From Marisa cornuarietis (Eukaryota; Mollusca; Gastropoda; Architaenioglossa; Ampullariidae), in contig SMMW01000013.1 of the NCBI GenBank assembly GCA_004794655.1, positions 1,510,001 to 1,574,000 on the forward strand: DNA of 64,000 bases, given 5' to 3'. Positions 37,264-48,755 of this stretch are shown piece by piece. The notes under the pieces are model-generated. The model made no database searches. It was not told where the DNA came from and saw only the letters and a list, made by a program, of their open reading frames with translations. The position numbers and the translations under genes are program-made. Within the stretch, counting starts at the first letter, position 1; every line of letters starts with the position of its first letter.

Positions 37264-37333
37264 GTGAGACAGTGCGAGTGAGACAGGGCACGTGATACAG
37301 GTTGTGTGAGATAGGGGCAACTGAGATCAGGTG
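37264..37333. repeat. 14-bp minisatellite, about five units
   Basis: GTGAGACAGTGCGA-like units start at 37264, 37278, 37292 and 37306, with a weaker fifth at 37320. A GC-box-like GGGCGGGG lies just upstream at 37241-37248. Confidence 0.8.
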
Positions 37334-39743
37334 GGTTAAAAGAGGTCACTCAAAAATGACTTCTTCCGGTTGGTTTAATCTGACGGGAGGTCCTGTAACC
37401 AGTGCACTGTAAATTGTCAAACTGCTTTACTGAAATCAAACTGGAAATCTTCAGACTATAAATTGTAAAGCTGAAAATTTACAAAAAGTAGACTTCTTAA
37501 AATGAGTGAACTAAACTGGATCGCCGCTGTCAACTCTAAAGCAACAAAACAACGTACATTCATGCCAATGCCTAACTTTAGTACAATCGTACTGAGATAT
37601 CATCCAGCTTCCCTAAGGCTCATGCAAGTAGAGCGATGTTAGACACACACTGTCCTTTGCAGTCAATTCCAAGCTTGAAAAGCCTAATAACTGTCAGTGT
37701 TTGTGTTTTATTTATTTATTCTTTTTTTAAGGTTGAAGGAGTGAAAAAAGAGGGAATGAATAGAATTACATTGTCTGCGAAACAGACCCAAGGTCTACTA
37801 TTCATGCTTTTTATATTATATTATACTGGCATTATCCAACACAGCCAACCCGGCGCCATGCTTGGAGGCTAAAATGTGAAGTTTGCTGGATGTCTTCTAG
37901 TTTGACAATGTGAAAGGTGAAAATCAACGATGGAGATTAAGCGGGCTACTCGATTCCTCCGTACTATAGTTCTTTGAGCAATGTTGAATGAAGTCGGCGG
38001 CTCCGAGGATTAACAAACAAGCTCTGGGAGGACTGGCTGCAAGATGCTCCCCTACCCCAGGGGTATTAACAGCGCAGACTAAGGAATGAGCGGTGCAGGA
38101 AAGCAATAAGATAATTGAATTTTTTTTTTCCGCAGTGATATTGTGCAGGATAATGACAAAGTCCCTTAGTGATATTCTATGACAAGCTCTCAAAGCTGTT
38201 AAAAAAAACGTGTGGTGTCATAATGTTTATGCCAGGCTGCAAGGACAGATATCAAATAAATACACACAAGGAAATATAAACAACAGGAGGTCAAAAATAA
38301 ACATCATATTACTGCCTCATCTGTCAATGTTGTTGAACTGTTCTTTAAAATAAATAATTAATCTCCTTCCCCAACATATTTACCAATAAATTTTAAAAGG
38401 AACTCAGATAATATCTATCACCTCTTTTATTGTCGCTTTCTGTTTTTTTTTTCTTTTCAAGCTTTGGACCCCGTCCATTAAACGTAATCGTATTCTAGTC
38501 AATTCCACGTAAAGTGGTGATAATTGAACATAAGAAACTACCTTCTCTTGAAAATAAACATGGGGAGGGCAGCATGAGCAGAGCTATGTCGTTACAATGT
38601 ACAAAAGCACCATCAGAGCCTTGCATTGTCCTCGGCAGACAAGAGCTTTTACGAATGGCGAGTACAGGCGTGTGTGCATGCAACCTGCATGAGGAAGAGG
38701 AAATGTTTACGGGTGGAGTAATTAAGAGCGAATAAGATGCAAGCCACGCGCGAGAGTGTTTAACCCTTTCTTTTTGTCAGCGCAGTTTTAAACTTGAAAA
38801 AAACATTTTGTTTGTGAGGGCTGCCTTTTCTCCACGAAAATTAAGAAGCATCGTTGACAACTACAAATTTTTCATGGATTTAAAATAAAAAATTGAGTTC
38901 CCCAGACATGCCGCTCTATGATATGCTGCTTGCATTTTTATGAAAATTTTGCGTTCCTTCAGGAATTTCTAGTTAAGCGTTCAGATCGTTCAAGCCTTCT
39001 CCGCAGTTTTTTCATTCGAAGAGATGCGCCAGGAAATCCCAAGCGTCACATGAAGAGCAGATCAATGCAGTCAGCCATAATTTTGCTGGAAGGAAGCTTG
39101 CACACCGACAAAATGCCATGCAGTGGAAGGCAGCAATTAGATTTGTAACTGGAGGCATGTTCCCGCTTCTTTCTTTCGCTCCTTGTGCGAGCTCTCGCAT
39201 GCGAAGAAACCAGACTTGATTGCTTCATACAGATCTTCCAGATGGGGAAAGTCACAATGCGTTGGGTGTATGGCTGGCCATTCAGCTTCATTTTGCTTTC
39301 TTTCATTTCTCTCAAGTAAGGTTTTCATTGCAAAAAAGATCATTGTAGACACGTTCAGTTTCAGCCGGTGATGGGGAGTGACATCACCTTTGTTTCTCTC
39401 GCACCATCACTCTCTCCTGACTAGTACTTCATGTGTTTGTGTGCGTGCAAGAGAGCGAGACAGGAAAAGTCGGTATATGCTTACTATACGCTCACGCCTA
39501 TATAAACTCAGGATTACATACCTATAGTCACCTAAGTAAGGGATACCAAATGAGCAGGCACAAAAACAAGAGAATAAATAAATTAACAATAAAATAAAAG
39601 AGCAAACAACCGAACAAAAATACAATCAAATAAACAAACAAAATAAATAAACGAACAAAGAAACAAATAAATAACGAACAAAAAACAAACAAAACCAAAT
39701 AAAAACACAAGAGAGTAAACGAACACATTAACACAATACAAAC

Positions 39744-39866
39744 AAGAAAGAAAGAAAGAAAGAAACCAACCCACCAACCAACCAACCAACCAACCAACCA
39801 ACCAACCAACCAACCAACCAACCAACCAACCAACCAACCAACCAACCAACCAACCAACCAACCAAT
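39744..39866. repeat. (AAAG)n then (AACC)n microsatellite
   Basis: An AAAG run passes directly into ~105 bp of AACC. To its left is a 190-bp stretch made almost only of A and C on the plus strand (39555-39745). It is the second AACC array in the window. Confidence 0.95.
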
Positions 39867-41260
39867 GAATGAACGACTGATCTTAAGAACAAACAAATGA
39901 AGGCATGAATACTTGTATTTTTGAAGAGTAGCGACAGAGTATAATTTTGTGGCTGGTCTGTAAAGGTTTGGGTGCTCACTGTCGCGCAGTGGATAACTTA
40001 ATCTGACTTTCATGTAGCACGCCTCATTACAACACTCATACACGCATCCGCATAATCAATGTAACTATATATATATATATATATAAATGTAAAACAACAA
40101 CATATCATTAAGCAAAAGAAGAACTACGTGAGATAAATCATACATACATGAACAGCAGTTACTTTCACACAGTGGTTCGCTATTGGTACTTGGCTACTTA
40201 GCTTGGGTAGTGAACGTCTTCCTCCGCAAATCTTTTCCTTCCAGTCAATATTTCACTGTATAGATAACCGTCCACTCACATCATGCACACATAATCCACT
40301 GTAATCCACATAAGTCTGTTCGTGCATGTAATCCACAGTTCTTTGGCGAGTCACACTCTCACCAAATTAATCTACATACAAACTGTATATCTCCAACAGT
40401 CACGCAGTTTAACGTCTCCGCGAGACGGACCTCCTCTCGCCAGCGCGAAATATTGGAAAGTGAGTAAGTTTTCATATTCAAAGGCCAAGATCCTTCTACC
40501 TGCACGTGGGGTGTCCCTGGTCACCCTTTGATGTTTGACCGATTCAGTGAAGCTGGTACGTACCCATCGTCGACAAAGCCGTCCTGTTTCAGGTTGGCAT
40601 GCCACGTGTCGCTGGTCAAGATTTATAGCCACCCGCCTTATCCATCCTTTCAGGCCATTAACAGGGGCGGTGGTAACTTGACCAGTGGACTGTTGGTGGT
40701 CCCATACAAACTTAACTAAAAGTAAAAAAAATACGTTGTCTACATGGTCCAAATGAGATTTTCCTCATTTTAGTGATGAGATCTTAAGCCCTGGCAAACG
40801 CGAAATGTGACACGAAATATCTAGCATGATCATGTGACTCTGTAAAGGCAGCTCACAAAAATGCGACGATGAATAGGTGTTAAATGTTAACGTCCTCGAA
40901 CCGGCTCTGTACAAAGGAAGACGAAGAAGACCAGCTACCTAGAGCTCTTTCTGCTAACCAGTATAGTGTACATGGTGTCAGGACAACATTTCTTACATTT
41001 ATAATGTTTCCAAGTCCTTTCTAATGCACTCGACAGAAGTCACAGGTCGAAGTACTCATGTAGAACGAGCGATTGTGCTTCTTTGTTCGTACAGCTTTTA
41101 AACCGACAATTCAAAGTACGCGCTCTTCCTGATGTTCCTGTACTCGCGATGGGCATGCAACACTAGTGTGTAATTACGGACAATAAACCTTACTGACTTT
41201 TTATATACTTGAGGAAATATCACACGTCTCATGCTGCCTCGCATGCTCCATCGCTTACAC

Positions 41261-41323
41261 CAACACACACACGTACACACACATACACACCCACCCACCC
41301 ACCCACACACACACACACACACA
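41261..41323. repeat. (CA)n / (CCAC)n microsatellite
   Basis: Imperfect CA repeats with a CCAC block, about 100 bp inside the intron after the donor of gene 1 exon 1. Confidence 0.93.
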
Positions 41324-41421
41324 ACCCACCAGGCTACCAATCAACCAACCAACAATCACATTTAAACACAAAACAAAACATGCGCTTCTACTCAAATAGT
41401 AACAAAAGCAACAGTTCTTAC

Positions 41422-41829
41422 CAGTTGCCTCCCTTCGCAGCGAGTGCTGATGGGCACGGGGACTAGACCAAGGGCTCGGGTTTTGGTTACGTTTCTGAGT
41501 TGGCCTGGGGCTGTTTTTAGGGCTGGTGGCAGGGCTCTCGCAGGGACTAGTTTTGCGGCCCAGCTTCAGACTCCGCCGTAAGCTCAGCAAGGGGCTTCTG
41601 CACATATCCAGCATGGGGCTTCTGGTGACGTGCAAACCTCTCCTGACCTTAGGTGGACTTCCGGTTGCGGAGTCCAGCTCTGTTGGCATCGGAAAGCCTG
41701 GTGGACCCGTCTCTGCACTTGGAAGACCACATTCTGGAATCGCCTCCAGTCCTTGCTTTTGCAGAAACAAGCAGTTGGAGGTGTCGGCCATCGGGATCAT
41801 GGAGGTCAAGGGCACGATGTCCAGCGTGG
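41422..41829 (-). CDS. Gene 1, exon 1 visible (Ser/Pro-rich N-terminal segment)
   Basis: This is the first exon I can follow of the large minus-strand gene. It ends at a good donor (ACTG|GTAAGA) in phase 1. The next exon, 16 kb away, starts with the two bases that complete the codon (G+AG, Glu), and this is why I join them. An in-frame TGA lies just upstream at 41831-41833. Translation therefore starts either at ATG 41800 (or ATG 41791, which has G at +4) as the first coding exon, or after a weak acceptor AG at 41830-41831. The 126 complete codons from ATG 41800 are rich in Ser, Pro, Arg and Lys, with many SP dipeptides and basic-kinase-like motifs (LRRS, LRRE). This suggests a disordered phosphorylated N-terminus, but no domain is recognised. 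The splice donor is firmer than the start. Confidence 0.55.
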
Positions 41830-42957
41830 CTCAGTACATCCAAACGTGCACCAAGGTGCTCTGGCGATTACTCTGTCAAGCTCTTCCGTCATTTGCGCCA
41901 AAAATCAAAGCACTTAGCTCCAGCAAACAAAGCCTGCATCCTATGTTTGTCTGTAGCACCATTTATGAAAACCAGCGAAAGTGTTTGTGCATTCGGTACC
42001 GAATTAAAAGTACGACAATGCTCCCTGAAAAGACCATCAATCAGATCTGCATGACAACTGTGAAGAAGTGGACATGCAAGACCATCACTCCTCCTGCAAT
42101 TCAAATACCTGGCAAAAACAACACCACCAACAACACCACCTCAGTCTATGATGGTCAACAGTCCTCGAAAGGACTCTCGTGAAGCAATGCATCAGAAACC
42201 ACACACAAGAATCGATAATGTTGAACTCTTAAAAACATGGAAAGCAGAAAAACAAACGAATTTTTTCTATTTTAAGTTACACCCTGACGAATGCGAGCTA
42301 CCTAAACACTTGATTCCGGAATTTTATTTCCTAAACACACCCTGTCTAGTGCAACTTGAAACTGTTGACGTAGATAAAGTCCATGTTGCCAACTATGGTG
42401 TTGCTGCGGGCCTTGTCTGGCTCTTGCTTTAATACACATATTCATCGTATATTTCTCGCGAAATACATACAATCAAGAGAATTTTTCCCCAGGCTGTTAC
42501 CTCGCAAGCTGAAGCTTCCCGCTAAATCTTGAACGAAAACACGTTAAAGTTCCCAACTGCTCACACAGAAATCGAGTATGGTTTGTTTTGAGGGTTGGGG
42601 GAGAGGTTGGGCTGGCCGAATTTCCAGGTGTTTATTTCTACCACAGCAGGTGCGCGATCGAGAAGCTTGGCTTCGGGACACGCCTCTGCAGCACATCTGT
42701 AGCACAAGCCCCAACAGCCGAAGTTAAGATGCTAAGTTGTTATGTAATGGCAACCTGGGGTGGTCAATGTCAAGCGTTTTTGTCTCTGTAATTATGAAAC
42801 TGCATCCAGACCCCGCGGATGTTGCTTTGCCTAGGGGGTAGCGTTATAAAGCAGTGACAAATATGCCCTGGGATTAAGGAGCATATAGAAATACCCGCGG
42901 GGTTTGAACACTGCTTCTTGACTACAGAGTATAGGTGCTGACACTTATTTTCCCCGT

Positions 42958-42963
42958 TTTATT
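42958..42963 (-). terminator. AATAAA polyadenylation signal candidate
   Basis: AATAAA on the minus strand, 137 nt after the stop of the candidate terminal exon. AT-rich DNA gives many chance matches, so it only supports that exon weakly. Confidence 0.25.
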
Positions 42964-43099
42964 CTAAGGCAGCGATTTACACACGATCCGTAAAAACTGA
43001 TCTTCAAGATTGTTGTAGCAGCGACCGTCCGGCTTTCTTGTAACGAGGGCCCAATAAGAAAGACTAACATGTTATTGATACGACAAGTTGCAGTCTAAT

Positions 43100-43321
43100 T
43101 CATTTTGAAGAGAAGATTTCCTGAAGCTTAAACATTGTCGCACGACTGCCGGACTGACCAGCTACATCAACAAGATGATCATTGAAGTCGTTATCTAAAG
43201 AACAGGAGTCGGCGACAGAAACATCCGAAGTAAGCTCTTTATGTGGTGTTTGAACTACCTCGCTTGGTGTCGAGTTGAAGCCATTTTGAGCTGACGTTGA
43301 ACTTTCACGAGAAACAAACAG
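43100..43321 (-). CDS. Candidate terminal coding exon of a second minus-strand gene
   Basis: A frame of 73 codons plus TGA follows acceptor gtgctttacacag (phase 0). The peptide is Ser/Asp-rich with little bias toward repeats, for example SSTSAQNGFNSTPSEVVQTP and DSCSLDNDFNDHLVDVAG, and ends in KLQEIFSSK. It looks like a hydrophilic C-terminal tail. An AATAAA (minus strand, at 42963-42958) lies 137 nt beyond the stop. No upstream exon was found between here and the right edge, so the gene identity is unknown. It ends 1.3 kb before the first exon of gene 1 on the same strand, so it could also be an alternative or more distant exon of that locus. Confidence 0.38.
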   Translation of the reverse strand: MFVSRESSTSAQNGFNSTPSEVVQTPHKELTSDVSVADSCSLDNDFNDHLVDVAGQSGSRATMFKLQEIFSSK

Positions 43322-46300
43322 CTGTGTAAAGCACAGAGTTAAAGAATGATTTATTTTTAAAGAAAGGCTTGTCAAATATTTGTCACGCTAAAACGACATT
43401 AAGGAAACAAGTCCAGACTTTTTAAAGCCAAGCATTATAAATAAACAAGAAACTGTTGTCGCGAGTCCATTAATTAGAAGGATTCAATTTCATTCACATC
43501 GATGGTCTTTTTATGTTTTTTTTCCTACACTAACTGCGCACCTGCGTGAATTTTAGTTTGTAATTTGGAATACAGAATGGTTAATATTCCTTTCTGTTCC
43601 TGTTTACAATCAATATTTCTTCAAAAATTCATTATGCTACGTCTGTGAAAGTGTTGATATTTTAAGCTAAATTCTTTGAATCGCGAGTGATGTTTTGTTA
43701 AACTTTGGCATTTGTGGCATTTTTTTAACCAAGTGGTAGCGACTCACTGACGTTAGGCTCCTGTACGGAAAGTTGACCAATTGGACCTTTACCTCTCCAA
43801 TACAGGAACACGGATGTCAGTAGCCTGGGAAACAATTATGACTTGTTGATTCTCATAACTAGCAATACATTTTTCACCATAATTGCTCTTCCTGAGAATC
43901 ATTCTTCTTTACCCCATTGAAGAAAACTAACGTATCCCTCGCGATTACTTTTTTTTAAATCTCTTGTTTAGCAAAGGACGGATGCAAAGGAATAAAATGT
44001 ACCCACGAAAAATTCAGTCTTCCTGAAATAATCTCTCGTTTTTGTGATAACACAACGCAGTGTAAACCTGGAGACATGGCTAAGGTTAGTGTCTACGATG
44101 AATAAAGTCCTAACGCAATCGCGCGCCCTGCTCTGTTTATTTAACAACGGAAGCTGGAATCGTGGCCTCACCGGAGGATTCCTGTAACCGTAAACAGTTT
44201 GTGGAATGCCCTCTGTGGCTAAGATCAGGCCGGCGGAAATGTTTCACAAATAGTGTGGCGCTGACAATCCAGAGGATGACACTCAATTCTTGGATTGGCA
44301 TCCTGGGACTTGGAGCGTTTCTGGCACAGCTCACATCGGAAAGCAGTCATTGGAGAACACTGGTTGATTCTACAAGATTTTTTGAGGTTGTTGTATAGAG
44401 TATACTTTTCAATCAGACCGCATGCCAGTAAAAAAGATCATCGGATAACATTGTTGATTCGGAAGGCGTTGATCGGTACCGTTGACCAACACTCTGTAAA
44501 AGGATTTGCATGATGCTGCTAATATTGCCAGGTCATTGTTTGCAAACATTTACTTGTGTCTGAACAATTTTTATAAATGAATGTCCAAGTAAGAGAGATC
44601 GGTCCAGAACATAACAGTACTACAGGATTTTATCCTAATGACTGTCAGCTTAATCAACGCACGATCACAAACCTACATTGCACTTTGTTTTGCTTTGTTT
44701 CAATTAAATGCAGGTGCGTTACATAAAATCTTGGAATTGTTTGCATCACGTGATTTTTCAAAGTTCAGCTGTTCAAGCTCTTGAATAGCCCTGACTAAAG
44801 AAGAACATGTCTAACGCATTTTTACAACTTTTTACAGGCAGAACCTCCTTCAAAGAGGAAGAAAATAATCTCCCGCTAGAGAAAAATAAATGAGTAAAAA
44901 TATGGCAGCAGGATATTACTTAGCGCTGAGACCAAAGGATGGCGTTTGGTGAAATCAGCTTTAAGCATCGGATGGAAAAATCCTTTGAGTTCTTAGCACT
45001 TGTCTGAAAATGAACAAACGCCTCTACTTTATTTTTAAATGTCTAACTGTCAGCCAGTCAGCTCGCCTTAAAATCCTACATTACAATTGTAACCGACTCT
45101 ACTGAATTGTGACAAATGATGTCACAAGAGTCTCCTTTATCCTCAAATAGCTTGCGTGTCCTTTCAGGTGTTTCACATTTTAAAAAAAAGTTTGCTTCGC
45201 ACACTGCTTTTTTTCCTAGACGGTTCCAACGTTTACCGAGAAAGAAATCAAACAAGAAGAGAACAAAAGAGGTATACAGAAAGAAATAATTGAAAGAATA
45301 AAGTCAATCTTTAGATGGCTCAAGACAGCATGTCACAAACCCATTGATAAAAAGTCTGCCATATTCAGCCGAGTTCCTGAATCGCAGCAGCTCTTGAAAA
45401 TATTTCTCTTGTTGTGACAGAACAGGAGGGAAGGTATTTCATATAATCACGACAGGTAATTAGTGTTTTTCCCTCTTGTGGTGACAAATCTTGGAAATGC
45501 GTTTAGGTGGTAAAGTTCAGCTTCTCGGTTCTTTTGGATCCAGATTTCCAACATCTAGGTCTGTAATCAAAAGCACCCATCTTCCTAGCTTCAGAATAAG
45601 AAAAATGAGGTTTTGAAAAAGAGCGAGAAACGTCCTATCTTGTGGTTATACGAAATAAAAAAATAGATATAGGTAGTTTACAATACCTCAACACTGACAA
45701 TGTCAGATTTTATGACTACAGAATAAAATCTCTCACACAGAAGTCTGCTGGTTCCGTGAACGCACTAAAAGACTGCAAATGGTAACCGTAGCTGTTAGAA
45801 AAAAAAATAACATTAGCAACTGTAGGAAAAGAAAAAACTTCAGCAAAATTTAGTGGTAGATGAGAGATTAAAAAACAGCTAGCTATTCAAAATGTAAGGC
45901 CGTGAATCATGCAGTTCTTCCCAGGACCTGTGGCTTGTGTCCACAACCATTACAGAATTCTTCCCTGCACATGCATCTTTTTGTCACGACTGGGCTCGCT
46001 TTCTGCGGATTCCAAAGTGATGAAATGCCATGGATACCGAATGAGCAAAGTTTTTTTCAAGCTAATCGAAGTGTAAAAAAGGCTTACGACGTACATACCC
46101 GCGGCTCTTGAAGAATTCTATTGACGGGAGAAGAAAAAAATCCCGAGTCAGTGAAAGGCTGGTGATAAATGAAATATGCAGCGCCAATGAAAAAGACTGG
46201 GATTTTTGTATGATATAAGCGTCTAGCATCAGCAGACGGAAGGACGCCTGTTGGCTTACAGCCAGCTGACGGTTGTACTCAGTTGAGAAAGGTCTGTGCA

Positions 46301-46485
46301 TATACCACGGAGACCAGTCTGTGGATACTTTCTGAATACCCTGAATACCTTCTGTGAAACTGCTCGCAGCACGTGATCGAGCAGGAGAAAAAAAACGAAC
46401 TTTGATGGAATGGACCCAATTTATCGAAGGCCCGGGTTATCTTCTAGACTTGAAAGACAAGCGGAAGAAAAAAAAAGCCGCAGAC

Positions 46486-46534
46486 GCAGCAGCAGAAGCA
46501 GCAGCAGCAGCAGCAGCAGCAAAAGAAGAACAAA

Positions 46535-46598
<64 letters not shown>
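46486..46598. repeat. (GCA)n and (ATG)n trinucleotide microsatellites
   Basis: GCA units (46486-46521) and about 21 ATG/GAT units (46535-46598). They translate as poly-Ala and poly-Asp in an open frame that I do not regard as a gene. Confidence 0.95.
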
Positions 46599-47696
46599 CA
46601 GATGTATGAAAGATATAGTAAACTAGAAAATCTAGAAAAATGTGATTTGTAAGATTTAGTACTATAAAATAATCCCAACAGTGAATTATTTTCATATATT
46701 CGGAGCATCAACCATCCGTTATAGCATCAAAGCACCATCCAAAACGACAGCAAACACTAAAATCAATGGATTAACGAAAACGAAAATCTAAAACCAGATG
46801 CCACTTCGTCAGGTCCTCTACATTATCCAGCAACCAATGAGCATCTCCACGTAAAAGCAGATTCGACAAAAGGACTCACTGTCGCACACCATAACATCAC
46901 ACAGCATCAGAAAGCCGCACCAGCCAAATTAACCAGCCTCTCCTGCAGTGGGTCATCAGGCGAAAAGCTCTTCACAAAGACACCAGGATCAACTGCCCAG
47001 CCGATGACTGCCTGCTTTGAAGTTGCAAGTGGCTCGTCATGGTTCACCACAACACAAGTTTCACTACACGGTGCGGCGGTCACCGCCCGGCTGCGGTACA
47101 TCCGTTAACGACCTCCCGCTGCGAGGCTTGACCATCTGCGGCCAACGACGTGGGTGGGTTTCCAGCCTCCTGCTCGCTTTTTTCAGGGCGGACGCGAGTC
47201 CCAATAGGAACATCAAACAGGTTATCAGTATCGACCTCTGCACGTAAATCTCGCTCGCTTAAGCCGGAAAATATCTGCCGAGAGAGACTTGGGAGAGTGG
47301 GAGGAACAAAAAAAAAAAAAGGGATCGATGATCGTGGCATTGGAATGATGTTGCTGTTCAGAGCCGTGAAAAAGTTCCTGGCTGACCCAAGGAACTGGAG
47401 GTAACCGCAAGCCTCCTTCATCCATCGCCGACCGCAAGGCGGCTTGCACACACGGCGGCCGTGTAAAGAACTGCATGCTCAGCATCGATTTTCTTGGGGA
47501 AGCTGTACTGCTACTACTTCTACTGCAATCTCTCTCTCTCCTCAAAAGTCGAGGTAAACATAAAGTCATGATTTTCTCACTCTTTGGTGCAGCTGTCCAG
47601 GTGCCATAACTGGTGCAGCCGCACTCAGCACCTGAATAAACCTACAATGTTGTGAATAAAAAAAAATTGAATGTGAGGAAAAAAAGATGTGAAAGG

Positions 47697-47755
47697 CGAC
47701 GACGACGACGACGACGACGATGATGATGATGATGATGATGATGATTATTATTATT
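47697..47755. repeat. (GAC)n(GAT)n(TAT)n microsatellite
   Basis: Three related trinucleotide blocks in a row, as if mutated versions of one array were expanded separately. Confidence 0.95.
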
Positions 47756-48526
47756 TTTTATGGCAGTGGAAGCCATCTGAGAAATACTTTTTGAACATAA
47801 TTATTTGTAAGATGGCAGCTCGTTAATTAAAGCTATTAATAGCAATACGGTGCTAACATCTTTCTGAATTAAAAAAAGCACGCGCACAACAGATCAACCC
47901 AATGGAAACGTAAAGAAAAAAGTATAAAGTTCTATCACAAAAATATTGCAAAGTTGGGAAAAAAAACCAGGATGGCAGCAAAGCAGGGACATTTAAAAAC
48001 CTCTTATCTGTCCCAAAAGTGCAATAAAACCATGAAATAATGAATGATATAATTCACGTTATGCAGACTCGTGAATTAAGCGCTAGCAGAGCGTATTAAT
48101 CAACTTATGCAAAACAATGTCTGATTTCGTTTAGCTTCACTCCAAGCCTCCCGTGATTAGCTCCTGTCAGCACCAGGAAGAACTGAGTATGCCATTGGAT
48201 TCAGAAATTTAAAAAAATGCAGGTGACTGAAACATTTTTAATGACATTTCACAGAGTATTATTACGAAAAATTATTAATCAGTTGCTTTAATCTTGTGAC
48301 CTGAGTGTTGCGGAATAAGCTCACATCGGCAAAATGCCATTGCAGTTATTAAAACAGATCGACATCTACCTGTTCTGCTCCCTAATGGCCAGCTTTCTGC
48401 ACTTTCAGAAACAGATATTGGAACAGACACCAGTTCGGTAATACAAAGACTTTGTTCTAAAAAGCTCACTTCCCGAAATAAGCTTCGAGCCCCAAGAATC
48501 TACTCCAGCTTCCGCATACGAAGCAT

Positions 48527-48586
48527 ATAAGCGGACATCTCAAACAGCCAATCATAATAAGTGGACATCCCGAGCAGCCAATCATA
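48527..48586 (+). promoter_or_regulatory. 30-bp direct repeat, each copy with a CCAAT box
   Basis: Two adjacent 30-bp copies (48527-48556 and 48557-48586) differ at four bases. Each contains AGCCAATCA, a full match to the NF-Y CCAAT-box consensus, spaced 30 bp apart, about three helical turns. This may be a promoter element or just a small tandem repeat. Confidence 0.3.
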
Positions 48587-48634
48587 ATAACCTTGCTTTA
48601 TCAGCGCCCAAGCATCCTTGCGGTTTTTTTGCAG

Positions 48635-48755
48635 GCAACCCAAATTGGTAATCACAGGCGGACCCTACTGCAAATTGACACATTTATGACCGCCATGTGC
48701 CACGTATTCCTGCAGGAGGACTGCTGGGACCTGGCTCCCAGATCCCCGTACCGAG
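48635..48755 (+). CDS. Isolated candidate internal exon
   Basis: A very good acceptor (cggtttttttgcag) opens a frame reading ATQIGNHRRTLLQIDTFMTA, then MCHVFLQEDCWDLAPRSPYR, up to a possible donor CGAG|GTATTG. The frame itself stays open to 48868. Composition is mixed and protein-like, with three cysteines. There are no partner exons. Two CCAAT boxes 50-110 bp upstream suggest the alternative that this is 5' regulatory sequence. Confidence 0.22.

Larger units (their letters stand above)
25465..41421 (-). other. Large intron between exons 1 and 2 of gene 1
   Basis: About 16 kb holding SINE copies B and C, the 29-kb tRNA-like element, several microsatellites and the 14-bp minisatellite. A possible cryptic exon at 32299-32558 is treated in the findings. 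Confidence 0.5.

Noticed and set aside
39528..40043. 171-codon minus-strand frame with Gly-Trp-Leu-Val repeats
   Set aside because: It is the translation of the AACC microsatellite and A/C-rich flank.
41526..42182. Long plus-strand open frame (218 codons) across exon 1 of gene 1
   Set aside because: It is antisense to the minus-strand exon with a good donor and phase match. Beyond the exon its translation becomes Thr/Asn-rich low-quality sequence with no domain.
46354..46711. Frames with poly-Ala/poly-Asp (plus) and poly-His or poly-Ile (minus)
   Set aside because: They are produced by GCA and ATG triplet arrays; no flanking coding sequence.
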